The notes under the pieces: model-generated
The model's input: only the letters and a program-made list of their open reading frames with translations
Database searches by the model: none
Told to the model about the DNA's origin: nothing
In this document: positions 35,959 to 45,882 of the stretch, in pieces
How positions within the stretch are numbered: position 1 is the stretch's first letter
How the letters are laid out: each line of letters opens with the position of its first letter
NCBI RefSeq assembly: GCF_024662215.1
Contig: NZ_CP096115.1
Coordinates: 2,678,935-2,742,934, forward strand
From: Methanoplanus endosymbiosus
GTDB lineage: Archaea > Halobacteriota > Methanomicrobia > Methanomicrobiales > Methanomicrobiaceae
Direction: 5' to 3'
DNA: 64,000 nt
Made by a program: the position numbers and the translations under genes

Positions 35959-36477
35959 TCAGGGATTTTTCAGGCAGAATGTTAAATTCTCCCTTTCAAT
36001 AAGGTATTCACCTTTCACGGGAGTGACTCCGGAATCTGCTGAAACCGCTTCTATTGATATTGTGATCTTCTCATCTCCGGAATTATCCGTATTTCCTGTA
36101 TTGGAATCTCTCTCAGTATAACTCCACCATAATGTCTCTTCACCGGTGATTGTGTTATTTCCAAGATTTATGACTCTGTAATCCGGCTTATTCCAGAGGA
36201 GAAATGCTCCTTCTGAAGCATGCCAGTGGTATTGTATGTCACCGGCATCTCCTGAATAATGTGGTGTAATATCAATTCCCACAATGGACGACATTATCGG
36301 TGACCAGCAGGTGTTTTCCGAAGAGATCTCTATTTTTTCCACATATTCTTCGGCATTCTCCCTTCCAGTACATCCGGCAGATAACAGAAGCAATATCACT
36401 CCGGCTAAGAGCAGAAGAGAGATGGCTGTTCTTCTCCGGCATTTTTCTGTCATCTCAGGCTTTCTATTTTTAGGCAT
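35959..36477 (-). CDS. Predicted lipoprotein
   Basis: 172 residues from the ATG at 36477 (another ATG at 36453 is possible; upstream ATG at 36534 adds 19 residues without signal character). Basic n-region, hydrophobic core and lipobox LLSAGC. The mature part is Ig/PKD-like (YSGDAGDIQYHWHASEGAF...) and ends in a cysteine near the C-terminus. Role unknown. Confidence 0.6.
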   Translation of the reverse strand: MPKNRKPEMTEKCRRRTAISLLLLAGVILLLLSAGCTGRENAEEYVEKIEISSENTCWSPIMSSIVGIDITPHYSGDAGDIQYHWHASEGAFLLWNKPDYRVINLGNNTITGEETLWWSYTERDSNTGNTDNSGDEKITISIEAVSADSGVTPVKGEYLIERENLTFCLKNP

Positions 36478-36648
36478 GTTGTATCCCGGAATTTGTCCTG
36501 AAAGGATATAATTATGATCCGGTTTTCTGATCATCTGCGGGTTAGTCTGATCCGGTTTTGTAACTGTATGCAGCTAATTATGATCATCTCTGAGTTTGGT
36601 GGCTGCGGCATTCTCTTCTTAATGCCGGAAAGCGTACCCCGGCATCCA

Positions 36649-37338
36649 TTATTTCCGGATAACTTCTTCTGTCTTATCTCCTGCCAGTACAAGAAATATT
36701 CCGGCTGCAAATAACGTAACTGCGGCGTAGAATATCCCGTCCGGATTATAGACTAAAATGCTGCCAGATCCGGCAGCCAATATTATGGTTATGATCATAA
36801 ATCCGGTAAAGGCCATATATCCTGTGGTTTTCAGCCGGAATCTGTATCTCTCCCCTGCAAATGCCCTCAGGTAGCCTGCTGAGAGCAGAAGAAGAAGGGA
36901 CAGAATAAAAAATGTCCATTCTGTGACTGACGATAGTTCCTTAATAATCATCTGCATGAAGTATGCTGCCGGTTCATAACTCCCCTTTGAGAAATTTCCA
37001 AGTAAGGGCCACAGCCAGTCCTGAAGGTTATAAAACATTGAGTCTGCCAGCTGATGGAGCAGCATGCCGGCAGAGATATAGAGAACTGTTCTGTCTGAGT
37101 ATATTCTGCAGATGACAAGGCCTGCGATGAACATCAGGAAGAAGAAGGTCAGGGTATGGAAGAAAATTCTGCCATGCCCTATCTCTTCTGCAAGGAATAT
37201 ATGGCCCATCGGTTTGTCTGCCAGATCAGGCAGTATGCTGCCTAACGTGCAGAATATGATAGCTTTTTTCTCTTTGAATATGCAGGCACATATAAGGCCG
37301 AGCAGTATTCCGGAGAAGATATGATATATTATCAGCAT
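36649..37338 (-). CDS. DUF457/YdjM-like membrane-bound metal-dependent hydrolase
   Basis: 229 residues with six or seven helices. The YdjM-like pattern is present: IYHIFSGILLG, GSILPDLADKP, GHGRIFFHTL and AGMLLHQLADSMF, with His and Asp residues at helix ends that can bind a metal. Family members are membrane hydrolases of undefined substrate. No ribosome site at the ATG. Confidence 0.7.
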   Translation of the reverse strand: MLIIYHIFSGILLGLICACIFKEKKAIIFCTLGSILPDLADKPMGHIFLAEEIGHGRIFFHTLTFFFLMFIAGLVICRIYSDRTVLYISAGMLLHQLADSMFYNLQDWLWPLLGNFSKGSYEPAAYFMQMIIKELSSVTEWTFFILSLLLLLSAGYLRAFAGERYRFRLKTTGYMAFTGFMIITIILAAGSGSILVYNPDGIFYAAVTLFAAGIFLVLAGDKTEEVIRK

Positions 37339-37421
37339 GTGTATGAATTGTCAGAATAATGTCTGCACCGGAGATATTATGATTTTCCGGTTATGGTGAT
37401 ATACCTGAGTGAAATTCCGGT

Positions 37422-38036
37422 TCACCTTTTTCTGAAGATAAGGCCGCACCAGTTGGTAATAATCAGCCCTGCCGGAAGTCTGATATCCTTCTCAAATGAA
37501 AACCCTGCGTCTTCAAATGACTTACGGATAACTGTGCGTCTGTACCTGTAAATTATCCTCTCCGTCTCTTCACCTTTGATCTCCATATGGGAAGTGTACT
37601 TCTCCTCTCCCTCCTGATAGATTATCAGGAAATATCCGCCTTCTTTCAGGTTTTCTGCCAGTCTGAAGATTACCTTTTCAAAGTCTTCAGGCGGAATGTG
37701 AATCAGTGATCCGGATGAGAATATGCCGTCATATTTGCCTGTTATTCCCGGATTGTCTGTAAAATCAGCTTCAATGAATCTGCATTCCGGAACTTTCTCC
37801 CTGGCAGTCTCAATAGATCTCCGGCTGAAATCAATGCCTGTGACTTTTGCACCTGATCCGGCAAACATTGCCGCTTCATGCCCCAGTCCGCATCCTAAGT
37901 CCAGAATTTCAGGATTGTCCGGGAGAATTTTCATAAATTCCTCTGTTACGGGCAGCAGTATGTCTCCTGCCTCCCAGTTGCTGTACTCTTTCTCTGCAAC
38001 ATAGTCGTAAAACCGTATGATCTCTTCTTTATCCAC
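37422..38036 (-). CDS. Class I SAM-dependent methyltransferase
   Basis: 204 residues. SAM-binding motif I ILDLGCGLGHEAAMF, motif II VTGIDFSRRSIETA, motif III CRFIEADFTD and motif IV YDGIFSSGSLIHIPPEDF are all in place. Substrate unknown; size and layout resemble small-molecule methyltransferases. Stands alone with no obvious partner. Confidence 0.85.
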   Translation of the reverse strand: MDKEEIIRFYDYVAEKEYSNWEAGDILLPVTEEFMKILPDNPEILDLGCGLGHEAAMFAGSGAKVTGIDFSRRSIETAREKVPECRFIEADFTDNPGITGKYDGIFSSGSLIHIPPEDFEKVIFRLAENLKEGGYFLIIYQEGEEKYTSHMEIKGEETERIIYRYRRTVIRKSFEDAGFSFEKDIRLPAGLIITNWCGLIFRKR

Positions 38037-38310
38037 AGTTTAGTTATTGACTGTCCTGTAATAACCAGTTTTTGTGGTACTCTCCGGGCATGAAAGGGGA
38101 ATAGTAATATATTCTCTCAAATAGAGTATAAACCAAACCTGCCGGAATCCGGAATAAGTGTATCAGTTCTTTTTCCGGTTTTTAACTGGATAGACTAAAT
38201 TATCTGAGATTTATAATTTCCGGTTATTGGCAGTTACCAACAATTAAAATAAACTGCACCGAGGGGTTCAGTTATTTCATAATCTCTACAAAATCTCCGG
38301 AAATGTCATT

Positions 38311-39351
38311 ATGTCTGAAAACACTCAAAATTCTGCCCTGTTATACACCCTTCTCTCAGTGGCGCTGGTCTTTATCATTCTTCTCGCAATGAAAGAAGCT
38401 GCATATATTGTAAATATGGTACTGATCTCACTCATCCTTATTCTTCTTGGTGTGCCCCTGCTTCAGGCCCTGAAGAGAAGGGGTTTTAGTGATGTCTCAT
38501 CGGTAGTCCTGATAATTGCATTATATCTTCTGATTATTGCCGGATTTATATTCCTGATTTATCAGTCTTTTGAGATGCTTCTGGTAAATATGCCCAAATA
38601 TGAGGGTCTGTTTCAGGAGAGACTCTCCGGTCTTATAGCTCTTCTTGGAAGTTTTGGTGTTGATGCTGATCTGCTTCTGTCATATATTAAACCTGACTGG
38701 GATGCAATCTCCCGGATTATGATAGGGGTTGTATCCGGCGGTTCACAGCTTGCTATGAATGCCTTTTTTATCGTTGTCATAACAACTTTCGGGCTTTTGG
38801 ATGTCCCTAAGATGCCAGCAAGGATCAACAGAATCTATGGTGAAAATTCCGGAAAAATTGAGAGTGTAAAGAGTATTATCCACAATATGATCACCTGGCT
38901 TGTTGTAAAGACCAAGACAAATGTTGTTTTGGGGGTCTCTTTTGGTGGAATGCTCTATGCCCTTGGAATTGATCTTGCGATATTCTGGGGCGTGATGACC
39001 GTTCTTCTCAGTTACATTCCATATATCGGGCTGATGATTGTGGCCATCCCTGCAATTTTTCTCGCATGGCTTCAGCTTGGATTATGGGGTGTTGTGATAG
39101 TCGCTGCCGGCATCTGCGTCATAAATGCAGTCGTTGAAAATTTTGTATTCTCAAAATTTGCTGCTGACAGTTTCAATATGCCCGGACTGATTGTAATCCT
39201 GACCCTTGTACTGTGGTCATGGGTGCTTGGCCCTATCGGCCTTCTGCTCTCAGTGCCGTTTACGGTCATATTAATTGCACTTCTGGAGGCCAATAAAGAT
39301 ACAAAATGGATTGTTACCCTTATGGGCGTAGATAAGGAGAAATTTGAGTGA
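38311..39351 (+). CDS. AI-2E family transporter (second copy)
   Basis: 346 residues, about eight helices, with the family block FWGVMTVLLSYIPYIGLMIVAIPAIFLAW followed by VENFVFSKFAADSFNMPGLIVIL and WVLGPIGLLLSVPFTVILIALL. More typical of the family than the copy at 8742. Substrate unknown. Upstream AT-rich region near 38260-38300 probably holds its promoter. Confidence 0.86.
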   Translation: MSENTQNSALLYTLLSVALVFIILLAMKEAAYIVNMVLISLILILLGVPLLQALKRRGFSDVSSVVLIIALYLLIIAGFIFLIYQSFEMLLVNMPKYEGLFQERLSGLIALLGSFGVDADLLLSYIKPDWDAISRIMIGVVSGGSQLAMNAFFIVVITTFGLLDVPKMPARINRIYGENSGKIESVKSIIHNMITWLVVKTKTNVVLGVSFGGMLYALGIDLAIFWGVMTVLLSYIPYIGLMIVAIPAIFLAWLQLGLWGVVIVAAGICVINAVVENFVFSKFAADSFNMPGLIVILTLVLWSWVLGPIGLLLSVPFTVILIALLEANKDTKWIVTLMGVDKEKFE

Positions 39352-39498
39352 TTATAATTATATGTTAAATATTCTGGTGAATAATTCTCACCTGAAAGGT
39401 AATTATTTTGGTTTCTGAAGTACTGTCTGTGATGAATGTGGCTCTCATATATTCGGATTTGTGCTATATTTATATCCTGTAAGTTAAGAAAGAGAACT

Positions 39499-40146
39499 AT
39501 GAAATTTATTGTCTTTCTGGCCGCACTGGTTCTGCTTTTTTCAGCCGGATGCGTGAGTATGGATACTATTGAGGATAATACGCCTGCAACAGAGGCGCCT
39601 ACCCCGGTTAAGATTACCATGCCGACAGCCACACCGACACCGCAGGTGACTGAGGCACCGCAGCCTGTTGATCAGTTCCCGGACGCTATGGAGTTAAAGG
39701 AGAAATATTCTTATGGTGATGAGGAGGATGGCCGGGTAATGTCTGTATATAATGCATTTACAGATGAGTCATACTGGTACCATTCAACAGCACACGGGTA
39801 TGACTGGGAGTTTGAGCCAAAAGAGGGCAATCAGTTTCTCTTTGTAGAACTGTGGGTTAAGCACAACGGAACAAAGAGGGAGCTTGGTGCGCCTCCGGCT
39901 GGAAATCTCATTGTCTGGTTTGAAGGAGTCCCGTACTCATCAACTGAGGAGAGAGAGGATGCAGTTGAGAGGGTTACAAAGCCTGAGATTCTTGATGATG
40001 ACTATGTTGGTGGTATATTGGGAAGATATGCTAAAAGTGAGGGATTCCTGATATATGAGGTTCCGGAAGAACTGCGTACTGACAGGGCATATCTTCAGGC
40101 AAATCTTGGCAATGTGTATGGAAATCCGGTCTGGAAGCTTTATTGA
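39499..40146 (+). CDS. Predicted lipoprotein with Pro/Thr linker
   Basis: 215 residues from the ATG at 39499; the longer frame to 39436 precedes a clear signal peptide. Lipobox LLFSAGC, a linker rich in Thr/Pro (TPVKITMPTATPTPQ), then a beta-sandwich (QFLFVELWVKHNG..) resembling DUF4352-like extracellular domains found in other Methanomicrobiales lipoproteins. Function unknown. Confidence 0.68.
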   Translation: MKFIVFLAALVLLFSAGCVSMDTIEDNTPATEAPTPVKITMPTATPTPQVTEAPQPVDQFPDAMELKEKYSYGDEEDGRVMSVYNAFTDESYWYHSTAHGYDWEFEPKEGNQFLFVELWVKHNGTKRELGAPPAGNLIVWFEGVPYSSTEEREDAVERVTKPEILDDDYVGGILGRYAKSEGFLIYEVPEELRTDRAYLQANLGNVYGNPVWKLY

Positions 40147-40241
40147 TAGCACAGATCAGACAAAGAGTTATATCCGGAATCCCGGATAAAAATCTGTTTT
40201 TCCCGAATCAGCTGAATTAAAAAGCAACTTAAAAGAAGATA

Positions 40242-40323
40242 TGCGAGAGACAGGAGTCGAACCTGCGAACTACTAAAGACTGGACCCTAAATCCAGCGCC
40301 TTTGACCACTCGGCAACTCTCGC
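40242..40323 (-). tRNA. tRNA-Leu (anticodon UAG)
   Basis: Reading the complement, the acceptor stem GCGAGAG pairs with CTCTCGC and discriminator A; the D-arm is GCCGAGTGGTCAAAGGC; the anticodon stem-loop is CTGGA-TTTAGGG-TCCAG with anticodon TAG; a long variable arm follows, then the T-arm GCAGGTTCGACTCCTGT. The long variable arm and anticodon give leucine (CUA codons). CCA is not encoded. A T-rich stretch follows the 3' end. No intron is apparent. Confidence 0.95.
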
Positions 40324-40615
40324 TGATAAATGCACTTTTGTATCACAAAAATACTCATAATAATTGTCAATGATAGCTAAAATAGCTGTTGCTTAAACCT
40401 CTGAAAAATCCGGCTCTCCTGATAAATTATTATCCCAAGTCTGATCTGTGGTTTGACTATGCCTCCTGTCAGGCAGAATTTCATTCAGCCGGAAGTTGCC
40501 CATAAATATCTATAATTTAACCTCCTGCATCCGGATCATTTATATAATTTTTCTTTAAATAAGTGAGTTTGCAGATTTGACTTTCAGTCATTACTGATTT
40601 TTAGGAGATACCAAT
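40324..40615. promoter_or_regulatory. Intergenic region between tRNA-Leu and the first MoxR operon
   Basis: Contains TATA-like ATTTATATAATTTTTC at about 40538-40553, some 65-75 bases before the MoxR start, and AGGAGAT directly before the ATG at 40616. The tRNA promoter must also lie near 40340-40370. No gene recognised. Confidence 0.4.
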
Positions 40616-41602
40616 ATGGACGCTGAAATTGAAGAGCTGAACCGTAGAGCCGCAGAATATTCTGATCTTCTCAACAATGTGAAAAGAGAGGTGAAAAGAG
40701 TCATTGTCGGGCAGGACGGTGTTGTTGAAAGGCTTCTTATTGCCCTCTCAGCAGGCGGGCATGTGCTTTTGGAAGGTGTGCCCGGCATTGCAAAGACGCT
40801 CACCATAAAGACGTTATCGGAGTGCATTGATGCCGATTTTTCAAGGATTCAGTTCACACCCGATCTGCTGCCCTCAGATATTGTCGGGACAAGAATTTAC
40901 AATCACCATGACGGTAAGTTCAGCACCGTAAAAGGGCCGGTATTTGCCAGTTTCATACTTGCAGATGAGATTAACCGTGCGCCACCGAAGGTTCAGTCTG
41001 CTCTCCTTGAAGCCATGCAGGAGTATCAGGTTACTATTCAGGGCAATACATTCCCGCTTAATAGCCCTTTTTTTGTTCTCGCAACCGAAAATCCGCTTGA
41101 GTCTGAAGGGACATACCCTCTTCCGGAGGCGCAGGTTGACAGGTTCATGTTCAAGGTTATGATGACCTATCCGTCACTCTCCGATGAGGTTGTTATTCTT
41201 GACAGGTTTACCGAAGGTTTTGCCTCAAAGCCTGAGAGGGTAATTCCGGCTGAGAAGGTCATTGAGATCCAGAAGTTTGTAAAGGAGATATATGCTGAGT
41301 CTGAGATAAAGAAGTACTGTGCCACTCTTGTTGACGCTACCAGAAATCCTGACAAATACGGGCTTAACGCCGGAAATTATATCTCATGTGGTGCATCCCC
41401 CAGGGCATCCATCTACCTTGTAATGGGCGCAAAGGCGTATGCTCTGCTGAAAGGGCGGGGTTATGTCACTCCCCAGGATGTAAAGTCAATAGCCGCTGAT
41501 GTGCTGAGGCACAGAATTATTCTGACATATGAGGCCGAAGCCGAAGGTGTCACAACTGATGCCCTGATTGAGAAGATTCTTCAGTCTGTACCTGTGCCAT
41601 GA
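40616..41602 (+). CDS. MoxR-family AAA+ ATPase (first operon)
   Basis: 328 residues. Walker A GVPGIAKT at 54-61, Walker B with D117-E118 in ILADEINRAPPK, sensor 1 in VLATENPLESEGTYPLPEAQ, and the lid domain with RASIYLVMGAKAYALLKGR. MoxR ATPases are chaperones that act on VWA-domain partners. AGGAGAT gives the start. It heads an operon with DUF58, VWA and BatD-like genes spaced by 3-43 bases. Confidence 0.93.
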   Translation: MDAEIEELNRRAAEYSDLLNNVKREVKRVIVGQDGVVERLLIALSAGGHVLLEGVPGIAKTLTIKTLSECIDADFSRIQFTPDLLPSDIVGTRIYNHHDGKFSTVKGPVFASFILADEINRAPPKVQSALLEAMQEYQVTIQGNTFPLNSPFFVLATENPLESEGTYPLPEAQVDRFMFKVMMTYPSLSDEVVILDRFTEGFASKPERVIPAEKVIEIQKFVKEIYAESEIKKYCATLVDATRNPDKYGLNAGNYISCGASPRASIYLVMGAKAYALLKGRGYVTPQDVKSIAADVLRHRIILTYEAEAEGVTTDALIEKILQSVPVP

Positions 41603-41644
41603 ATATTTCTGTGATTGTCTGTTTGCAGGGGAGGTCTGGGATGT

Positions 41645-42580
41645 ATGAATGTTAGATTTTCAGGGCGGAAGAGAGAGGCCGTATCAGAGGGCGCGGCCCA
41701 AAAGAGGGATGTCAGGGATCTGATAAAGAAGATCTCAGATGTGGAGATATATACAAAAATATATGTGGAGGGTCTTCAGTCCGGCCAGCACAGATCCGTG
41801 TTTAAGGGCCAGGGTATTGAATTCACCGATATCAGGGAGTATGTAGCCGGAGATGATGTCCGGGCTATTGACTGGAATGTCACTGCAAGGCTCAATCATC
41901 CGTATATCAAGGAGTTCACTGAGGAGAGAGATCAGACCTTCTACCTTGTGCCTGACTACTCAGGTTCAGGGAGTTTTGGATCAGTTGTCCCGAAATTTGA
42001 TCGTATGATTGAGATCTCAGCCTCTATTGGATTTGCGGCGATAAAAAACAATGACAGGGTGGGCCTCTGCATATTCACCGACAGGGTGGAGAAGTTCATT
42101 CCGGCAGGGCGGGGGCGAAAACATCTCATACGGATTCTTAATACAATGATTAATTTTTCCCCGGAATCTAAGGCGACTGATATATCTCCGGTTATATCCT
42201 TTTTATCAAAAGCGGTTAAGAGAAGAAGCTCGGTAATTCTTATATCTGACTTTTATGCAGAAGGCTATCAGAAACCGCTTAAGATAATGAACGGCCGCCA
42301 TGAGGTTATCGCCATAAGGCTCACAGATCCAAGGGAGTCTGAGCTCCCTGATGTCGGTCTTATTGAACTGGAAGATCCTGAAACCGGCGAGCAGATACTC
42401 ATTGACACTTCAGACGAATCTGTGCGGCAGAGGTTTGAGGAATCGGTCAGGGAAGCGGATGAGAAGGTTCTGGACTCTTTTAAAAAGTGCAGAATCGGTT
42501 GCGTGGACCTTAAAACGACCGACGGGTATGATATGGTCTTAAAGAAATTTTTCTCAGGTGAAATTAAGAGGAGGGTGTGA
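41645..42580 (+). CDS. DUF58 protein (first operon)
   Basis: 311 residues from the ATG at 41645 (GGGGAGG about 10 bases upstream; an ATG-less extension to a GTG at 41615 precedes it). The DUF58 core HRSVFKGQGIEFTDIREYVAGDD followed by VRAIDWNVTARLNHPYIKEF, and a VWA-like second half with LVPDYSGSGSFG. DUF58 proteins accompany MoxR and have a degenerate VWA fold. Cytosolic; no membrane helix, unlike the copy at 60151. Confidence 0.88.
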   Translation: MNVRFSGRKREAVSEGAAQKRDVRDLIKKISDVEIYTKIYVEGLQSGQHRSVFKGQGIEFTDIREYVAGDDVRAIDWNVTARLNHPYIKEFTEERDQTFYLVPDYSGSGSFGSVVPKFDRMIEISASIGFAAIKNNDRVGLCIFTDRVEKFIPAGRGRKHLIRILNTMINFSPESKATDISPVISFLSKAVKRRSSVILISDFYAEGYQKPLKIMNGRHEVIAIRLTDPRESELPDVGLIELEDPETGEQILIDTSDESVRQRFEESVREADEKVLDSFKKCRIGCVDLKTTDGYDMVLKKFFSGEIKRRV

Positions 42581-42583
42581 TAT

Positions 42584-43534
42584 ATGGCAGGTTTTTACAG
42601 CCCGGAATGGTTACTTGGCCTTCTGATTCTTCCGGTATGCTGGTATTATATTGAGAGTTCGGCGAAGAAGAGAAAGCAGGAGGCTATGGTCTTTTCAAGG
42701 GTGAGTTTTTTAAAGAGCACTCTTGGAGATGTATCTAAGTCAAAGAAACCAAAAATTCTTGTAATTCTGATCCTTGCAGCAATAGGCTGCATATTTATAG
42801 GGCTTGCTGATCCGCATATCCCGCTTGAGCAGACTAAGGAGGGCGTAAGCGTTGTCCTTGTGATGGACAATTCCGGAAGTATGCAGGCGACTGATTATTC
42901 CCCGAACCGGCTTGAAGCCTCCAAAAATGCGGCTGAAAAGCTGATTAATAATCTCGATCCAAAGGACTACGCCGGCATTGTGGTCTTTGAATCCGGAGCA
43001 TCGACTGCGAGTTACCTGACACCGGATAAGGATAAGGTGACTGATAATCTGCATGATATTATGGCAAAGGATGGCGCCACTGCGATAGGTGACGGCCTTG
43101 CACTTGGCATAAATATGGCAGACTCGATTCCGAACCGGAAAAAGGTTGTAATTCTCTTATCTGACGGTGTAAATAACGCCGGTGTAATATCCCCGCAGGA
43201 GGCTGAAGCTTATGCAAAAGAGAGCAATATTCAGGTTTTTACAATTGGAATGGGATCTAATCAGCCGGTTGTCTTAGGATATGACTGGTTTGGCAATCCG
43301 CAGTATGCCGAACTTGATGAGGCAACATTACAGGAGATTGCTGATTCAACCGGCGGAAAATATTTCAAATCAGTGGATGACCGGACACTTTCGGATATAT
43401 ATTCCAGCCTGAATTCAGAGATTAAGCGGGAGAAGGAGGATACAGGCATAGCCTTTGTATTCTATATCGCTTCGATGATTCTCCTCTTGGGAGAGGTTTA
43501 CATGAGATACGGAAGGGGGCGTATCATCCAGTGA
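42584..43534 (+). CDS. BatA-like VWA-domain membrane protein
   Basis: 316 residues. Two N-terminal helices (about 10-25 and 58-75), a von Willebrand A domain with an intact MIDAS motif D95-N-S97-G-S99, the conserved T in GATAIGDGL and D in LSDGVNNAG, and a C-terminal helix (VFYIASMILLLGEVYM). It is the classical client or partner of MoxR. Four-base overlap with the next gene. Confidence 0.9.
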   Translation: MAGFYSPEWLLGLLILPVCWYYIESSAKKRKQEAMVFSRVSFLKSTLGDVSKSKKPKILVILILAAIGCIFIGLADPHIPLEQTKEGVSVVLVMDNSGSMQATDYSPNRLEASKNAAEKLINNLDPKDYAGIVVFESGASTASYLTPDKDKVTDNLHDIMAKDGATAIGDGLALGINMADSIPNRKKVVILLSDGVNNAGVISPQEAEAYAKESNIQVFTIGMGSNQPVVLGYDWFGNPQYAELDEATLQEIADSTGGKYFKSVDDRTLSDIYSSLNSEIKREKEDTGIAFVFYIASMILLLGEVYMRYGRGRIIQ

Positions 43535-45291
43535 AAACCGATATTCAGAGATTCGGAGTATGGAACAGATCTGAAAAATCCGGAAATTTCAGGGAACCGG
43601 ACAATACCCGGAAGTGCAGGAGATATGGATATTTTGTATTCCTGCTCCTACTCTCCCTTTTAGCTGCGCCCGTACTTGCGGATGACATAACTTTTCAGAC
43701 TGACCGGAAGGATTACTATTTCAGTACAGGAACTGAGGCTGAGATAGCTATAGGGTACCACAATGATCTTGGAAATGCTGTATCCGGTCAGCTCTCGTAT
43801 AAGATTACTGAAGGTGTATCATCCGGAGGTTTTTCATATTCCAGTTCAAATACACAGAGCACTCCGATGACTGTTCCTGCCGGTTCAGGTGATTTTACGC
43901 TGAATGGGTTGTATTCAGACAGTAAAAAGGATATTGATGTTGATTTATCTTTTCAGTATTCTGACGGCAGTGATTCAAAAGTTGTAACTCTTGGAACCCT
44001 CACTGTTCACTTCACTGACGATACGTCCGGAAAGAACCAGGAGAATCCTCAGACAAGTACTGAATCGCAGTCTTCTTCTTCAAACCAGCAGAGTTCATCT
44101 GCCTCTCAGCAGATGGCAAGTCAGATGCAACAGCAGCAGAACCTGATTAACCAGATGATGGGCAGTCAGGCACAGCAGCCGTCCTCCGCTCAGCAGGCAT
44201 TGCAGAATTCACAGCAGTCCTATAACTCAGAATCCTTAAAGCGGCAGATGGAGAAGATGGCTGAGGAGAATGCTGAAGAGAAGAGTGCTCTCTCTGAGGC
44301 TATTTCCGGGGATGAACTGCTCGGCAGTACTGAAGAGAAATTATCTGAAGAGGGTTATGAGATGACCTCTGAATCAGTAAACCCGCAGAGTATGAGTGAC
44401 GGCTCGTTTACACGTGAATATAAGAATTCTGCCGGAGATTTGGTTACACTTTCGGGTGAGATGAGTGATGGTGAAGTTAAGTCTGTTCTGGAAAGTTTTG
44501 ACCCGGAAGAACAGGAAAATCTTATACCTGAGAGCCTTCTGAATAATGAGACCTACAGGAGTTATTGTGGTACACTGCAAAAGGAAGGCTTTGCTTCAAT
44601 ATCAGCCGCGGTTAATTACACGAAGGATGAAGCTTCATTTGAACAGGTATTTGCTTCTTTTGGGGATGTAAATGATGTGGATGATCCGGACAGTCTGAAA
44701 GGTCTGAATGATCCGGATGGTTCAGCAGATGGAAATGCCGGAAATTATCCAAAGATTACGGCAAAACTGAGTCCTGATCTTGAGGTGGTCAATGAGGTTG
44801 AGCTTATCCGTGATGATGACTATTCATGGCTGTTTCCGGTTTTGATTATACTTATTATTGCAGTTCTGGCTGTTTCCGGATGGTTTGCCTACAAGAAGTA
44901 CTTCTCCGGAAATAGTGGTGATGCCGGGGATGAAAACGTTATGGCAGATGTTGGGAAGGCTTCTTTTGATTGCCGGAAATATGCCTTAAATTTGCTTGAT
45001 GAAGCTGAATCTGCTTTTGCGGAGGGTGATTATGTCCCTGCATACGGAAAGGCCGGGCAGGCCCTGAGGGTATATCTCTCACACCACTGTTATGACGGCA
45101 GCGAGGTTACAAATGAGGAGCTTTTTGAGATAATTGGTCGCATCGGCAGTTATTCCGGTGATGTCAGTCATGTCAGGAATCTGCTTGACGGCTGCTCGGC
45201 AGTTGAGTTTGCAAAGGGCAGTGCTGATGAGCAGCAGTTTGATGAGTTCGTCCGTTATATCCGGAATATTATTGCAGAGAATAAGGTATGA
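43531..45291 (+). CDS. BatD-like membrane protein with Gln/Ser-rich linker
   Basis: 586 residues from the GTG at 43531 overlapping the VWA gene stop. An uncleaved or cleaved signal at about 34-51, a beta domain (60-175), a Gln/Ser-rich linker (about 180-235), an acidic middle part, one helix near 433-456 (WLFPVLIILIIAVLAVSGWF), and a cytosolic helical C-terminus (YALNLLDEAESAFAEGDYVPAYG) like the TPR/DUF4129-type tails of Bat operons. It probably projects outside as the partner of the VWA protein. Confidence 0.7.
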   Translation: MKTDIQRFGVWNRSEKSGNFREPDNTRKCRRYGYFVFLLLLSLLAAPVLADDITFQTDRKDYYFSTGTEAEIAIGYHNDLGNAVSGQLSYKITEGVSSGGFSYSSSNTQSTPMTVPAGSGDFTLNGLYSDSKKDIDVDLSFQYSDGSDSKVVTLGTLTVHFTDDTSGKNQENPQTSTESQSSSSNQQSSSASQQMASQMQQQQNLINQMMGSQAQQPSSAQQALQNSQQSYNSESLKRQMEKMAEENAEEKSALSEAISGDELLGSTEEKLSEEGYEMTSESVNPQSMSDGSFTREYKNSAGDLVTLSGEMSDGEVKSVLESFDPEEQENLIPESLLNNETYRSYCGTLQKEGFASISAAVNYTKDEASFEQVFASFGDVNDVDDPDSLKGLNDPDGSADGNAGNYPKITAKLSPDLEVVNEVELIRDDDYSWLFPVLIILIIAVLAVSGWFAYKKYFSGNSGDAGDENVMADVGKASFDCRKYALNLLDEAESAFAEGDYVPAYGKAGQALRVYLSHHCYDGSEVTNEELFEIIGRIGSYSGDVSHVRNLLDGCSAVEFAKGSADEQQFDEFVRYIRNIIAENKV

Positions 45292-45322
45292 TGACTGCAC
45301 CTGATATATGACTGCCTCTGAT

Positions 45323-45344
45323 TTCTTTTTATTTTTTTGTTTAA
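45323..45344. terminator. T-rich terminator between convergent genes
   Basis: CTTTTTATTTTTTTG and following TTTAAAAAATG just after the first MoxR operon, between it and the convergent lipoprotein gene. Poly-T tracts on the plus strand and poly-A runs read as T on the minus strand could terminate both units. No strong hairpin. Confidence 0.5.
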
Positions 45345-45384
45345 AAAATGTTTGAGTTTGCCGGAATTTCCGGACTGCTTTATC

Positions 45385-45882
45385 TTACTTTGTCATCGGG
45401 ATTATCTCTTTATGTGGAATAAGGCTGTCATAGATGACATATGATCCAATTGATCCGTCATATGTGACTGTCACTTTAATTCTGTCCTGGGTTTTCTGGC
45501 CTCCGTCAAATGTTACTGTATCTCCTACTCTGTCAGCACTAAGCTCCTTTGTCTCATGGCCGCCTTCAGCATAGTAGCAGTCCACCATAATGCTGTTCAC
45601 AAAGTTCTGGCCCATACCTCCCCTGAACTCCACAGAGATTGTGCCATAGACTGCGTCTTTATCAACACCCACTCCCACCTGATATTTATCCTCCGGCAGA
45701 TTGGTCGGTCCCGGAATCAGATCCGAATTCATTGTTGGTTCTGCTGTCATAGTCGCTGCAGCTGCCGTAGTCTGAGCCGTTGCTGCCGGTGTTGCACTGC
45801 TGCTGTCTGTGCCTGTGCATCCGGCACAGAGAGCAATCCCGACTGCTATAAGTATTACCGGAATGGCTGTCCATTTTTTCAT
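45385..45882 (-). CDS. Predicted lipoprotein
   Basis: 165 residues. Signal with lipobox ALCAGC, an Ala/Thr/Ser linker (about 25-50), then a beta domain (YQVGVGVDKDAVYGTISVEF...) with a C-terminal VIYDSLIPHKEIIP. Similar small lipoproteins are frequent in Methanomicrobiales. Function unknown. Confidence 0.65.
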   Translation of the reverse strand: MKKWTAIPVILIAVGIALCAGCTGTDSSSATPAATAQTTAAAATMTAEPTMNSDLIPGPTNLPEDKYQVGVGVDKDAVYGTISVEFRGGMGQNFVNSIMVDCYYAEGGHETKELSADRVGDTVTFDGGQKTQDRIKVTVTYDGSIGSYVIYDSLIPHKEIIPMTK

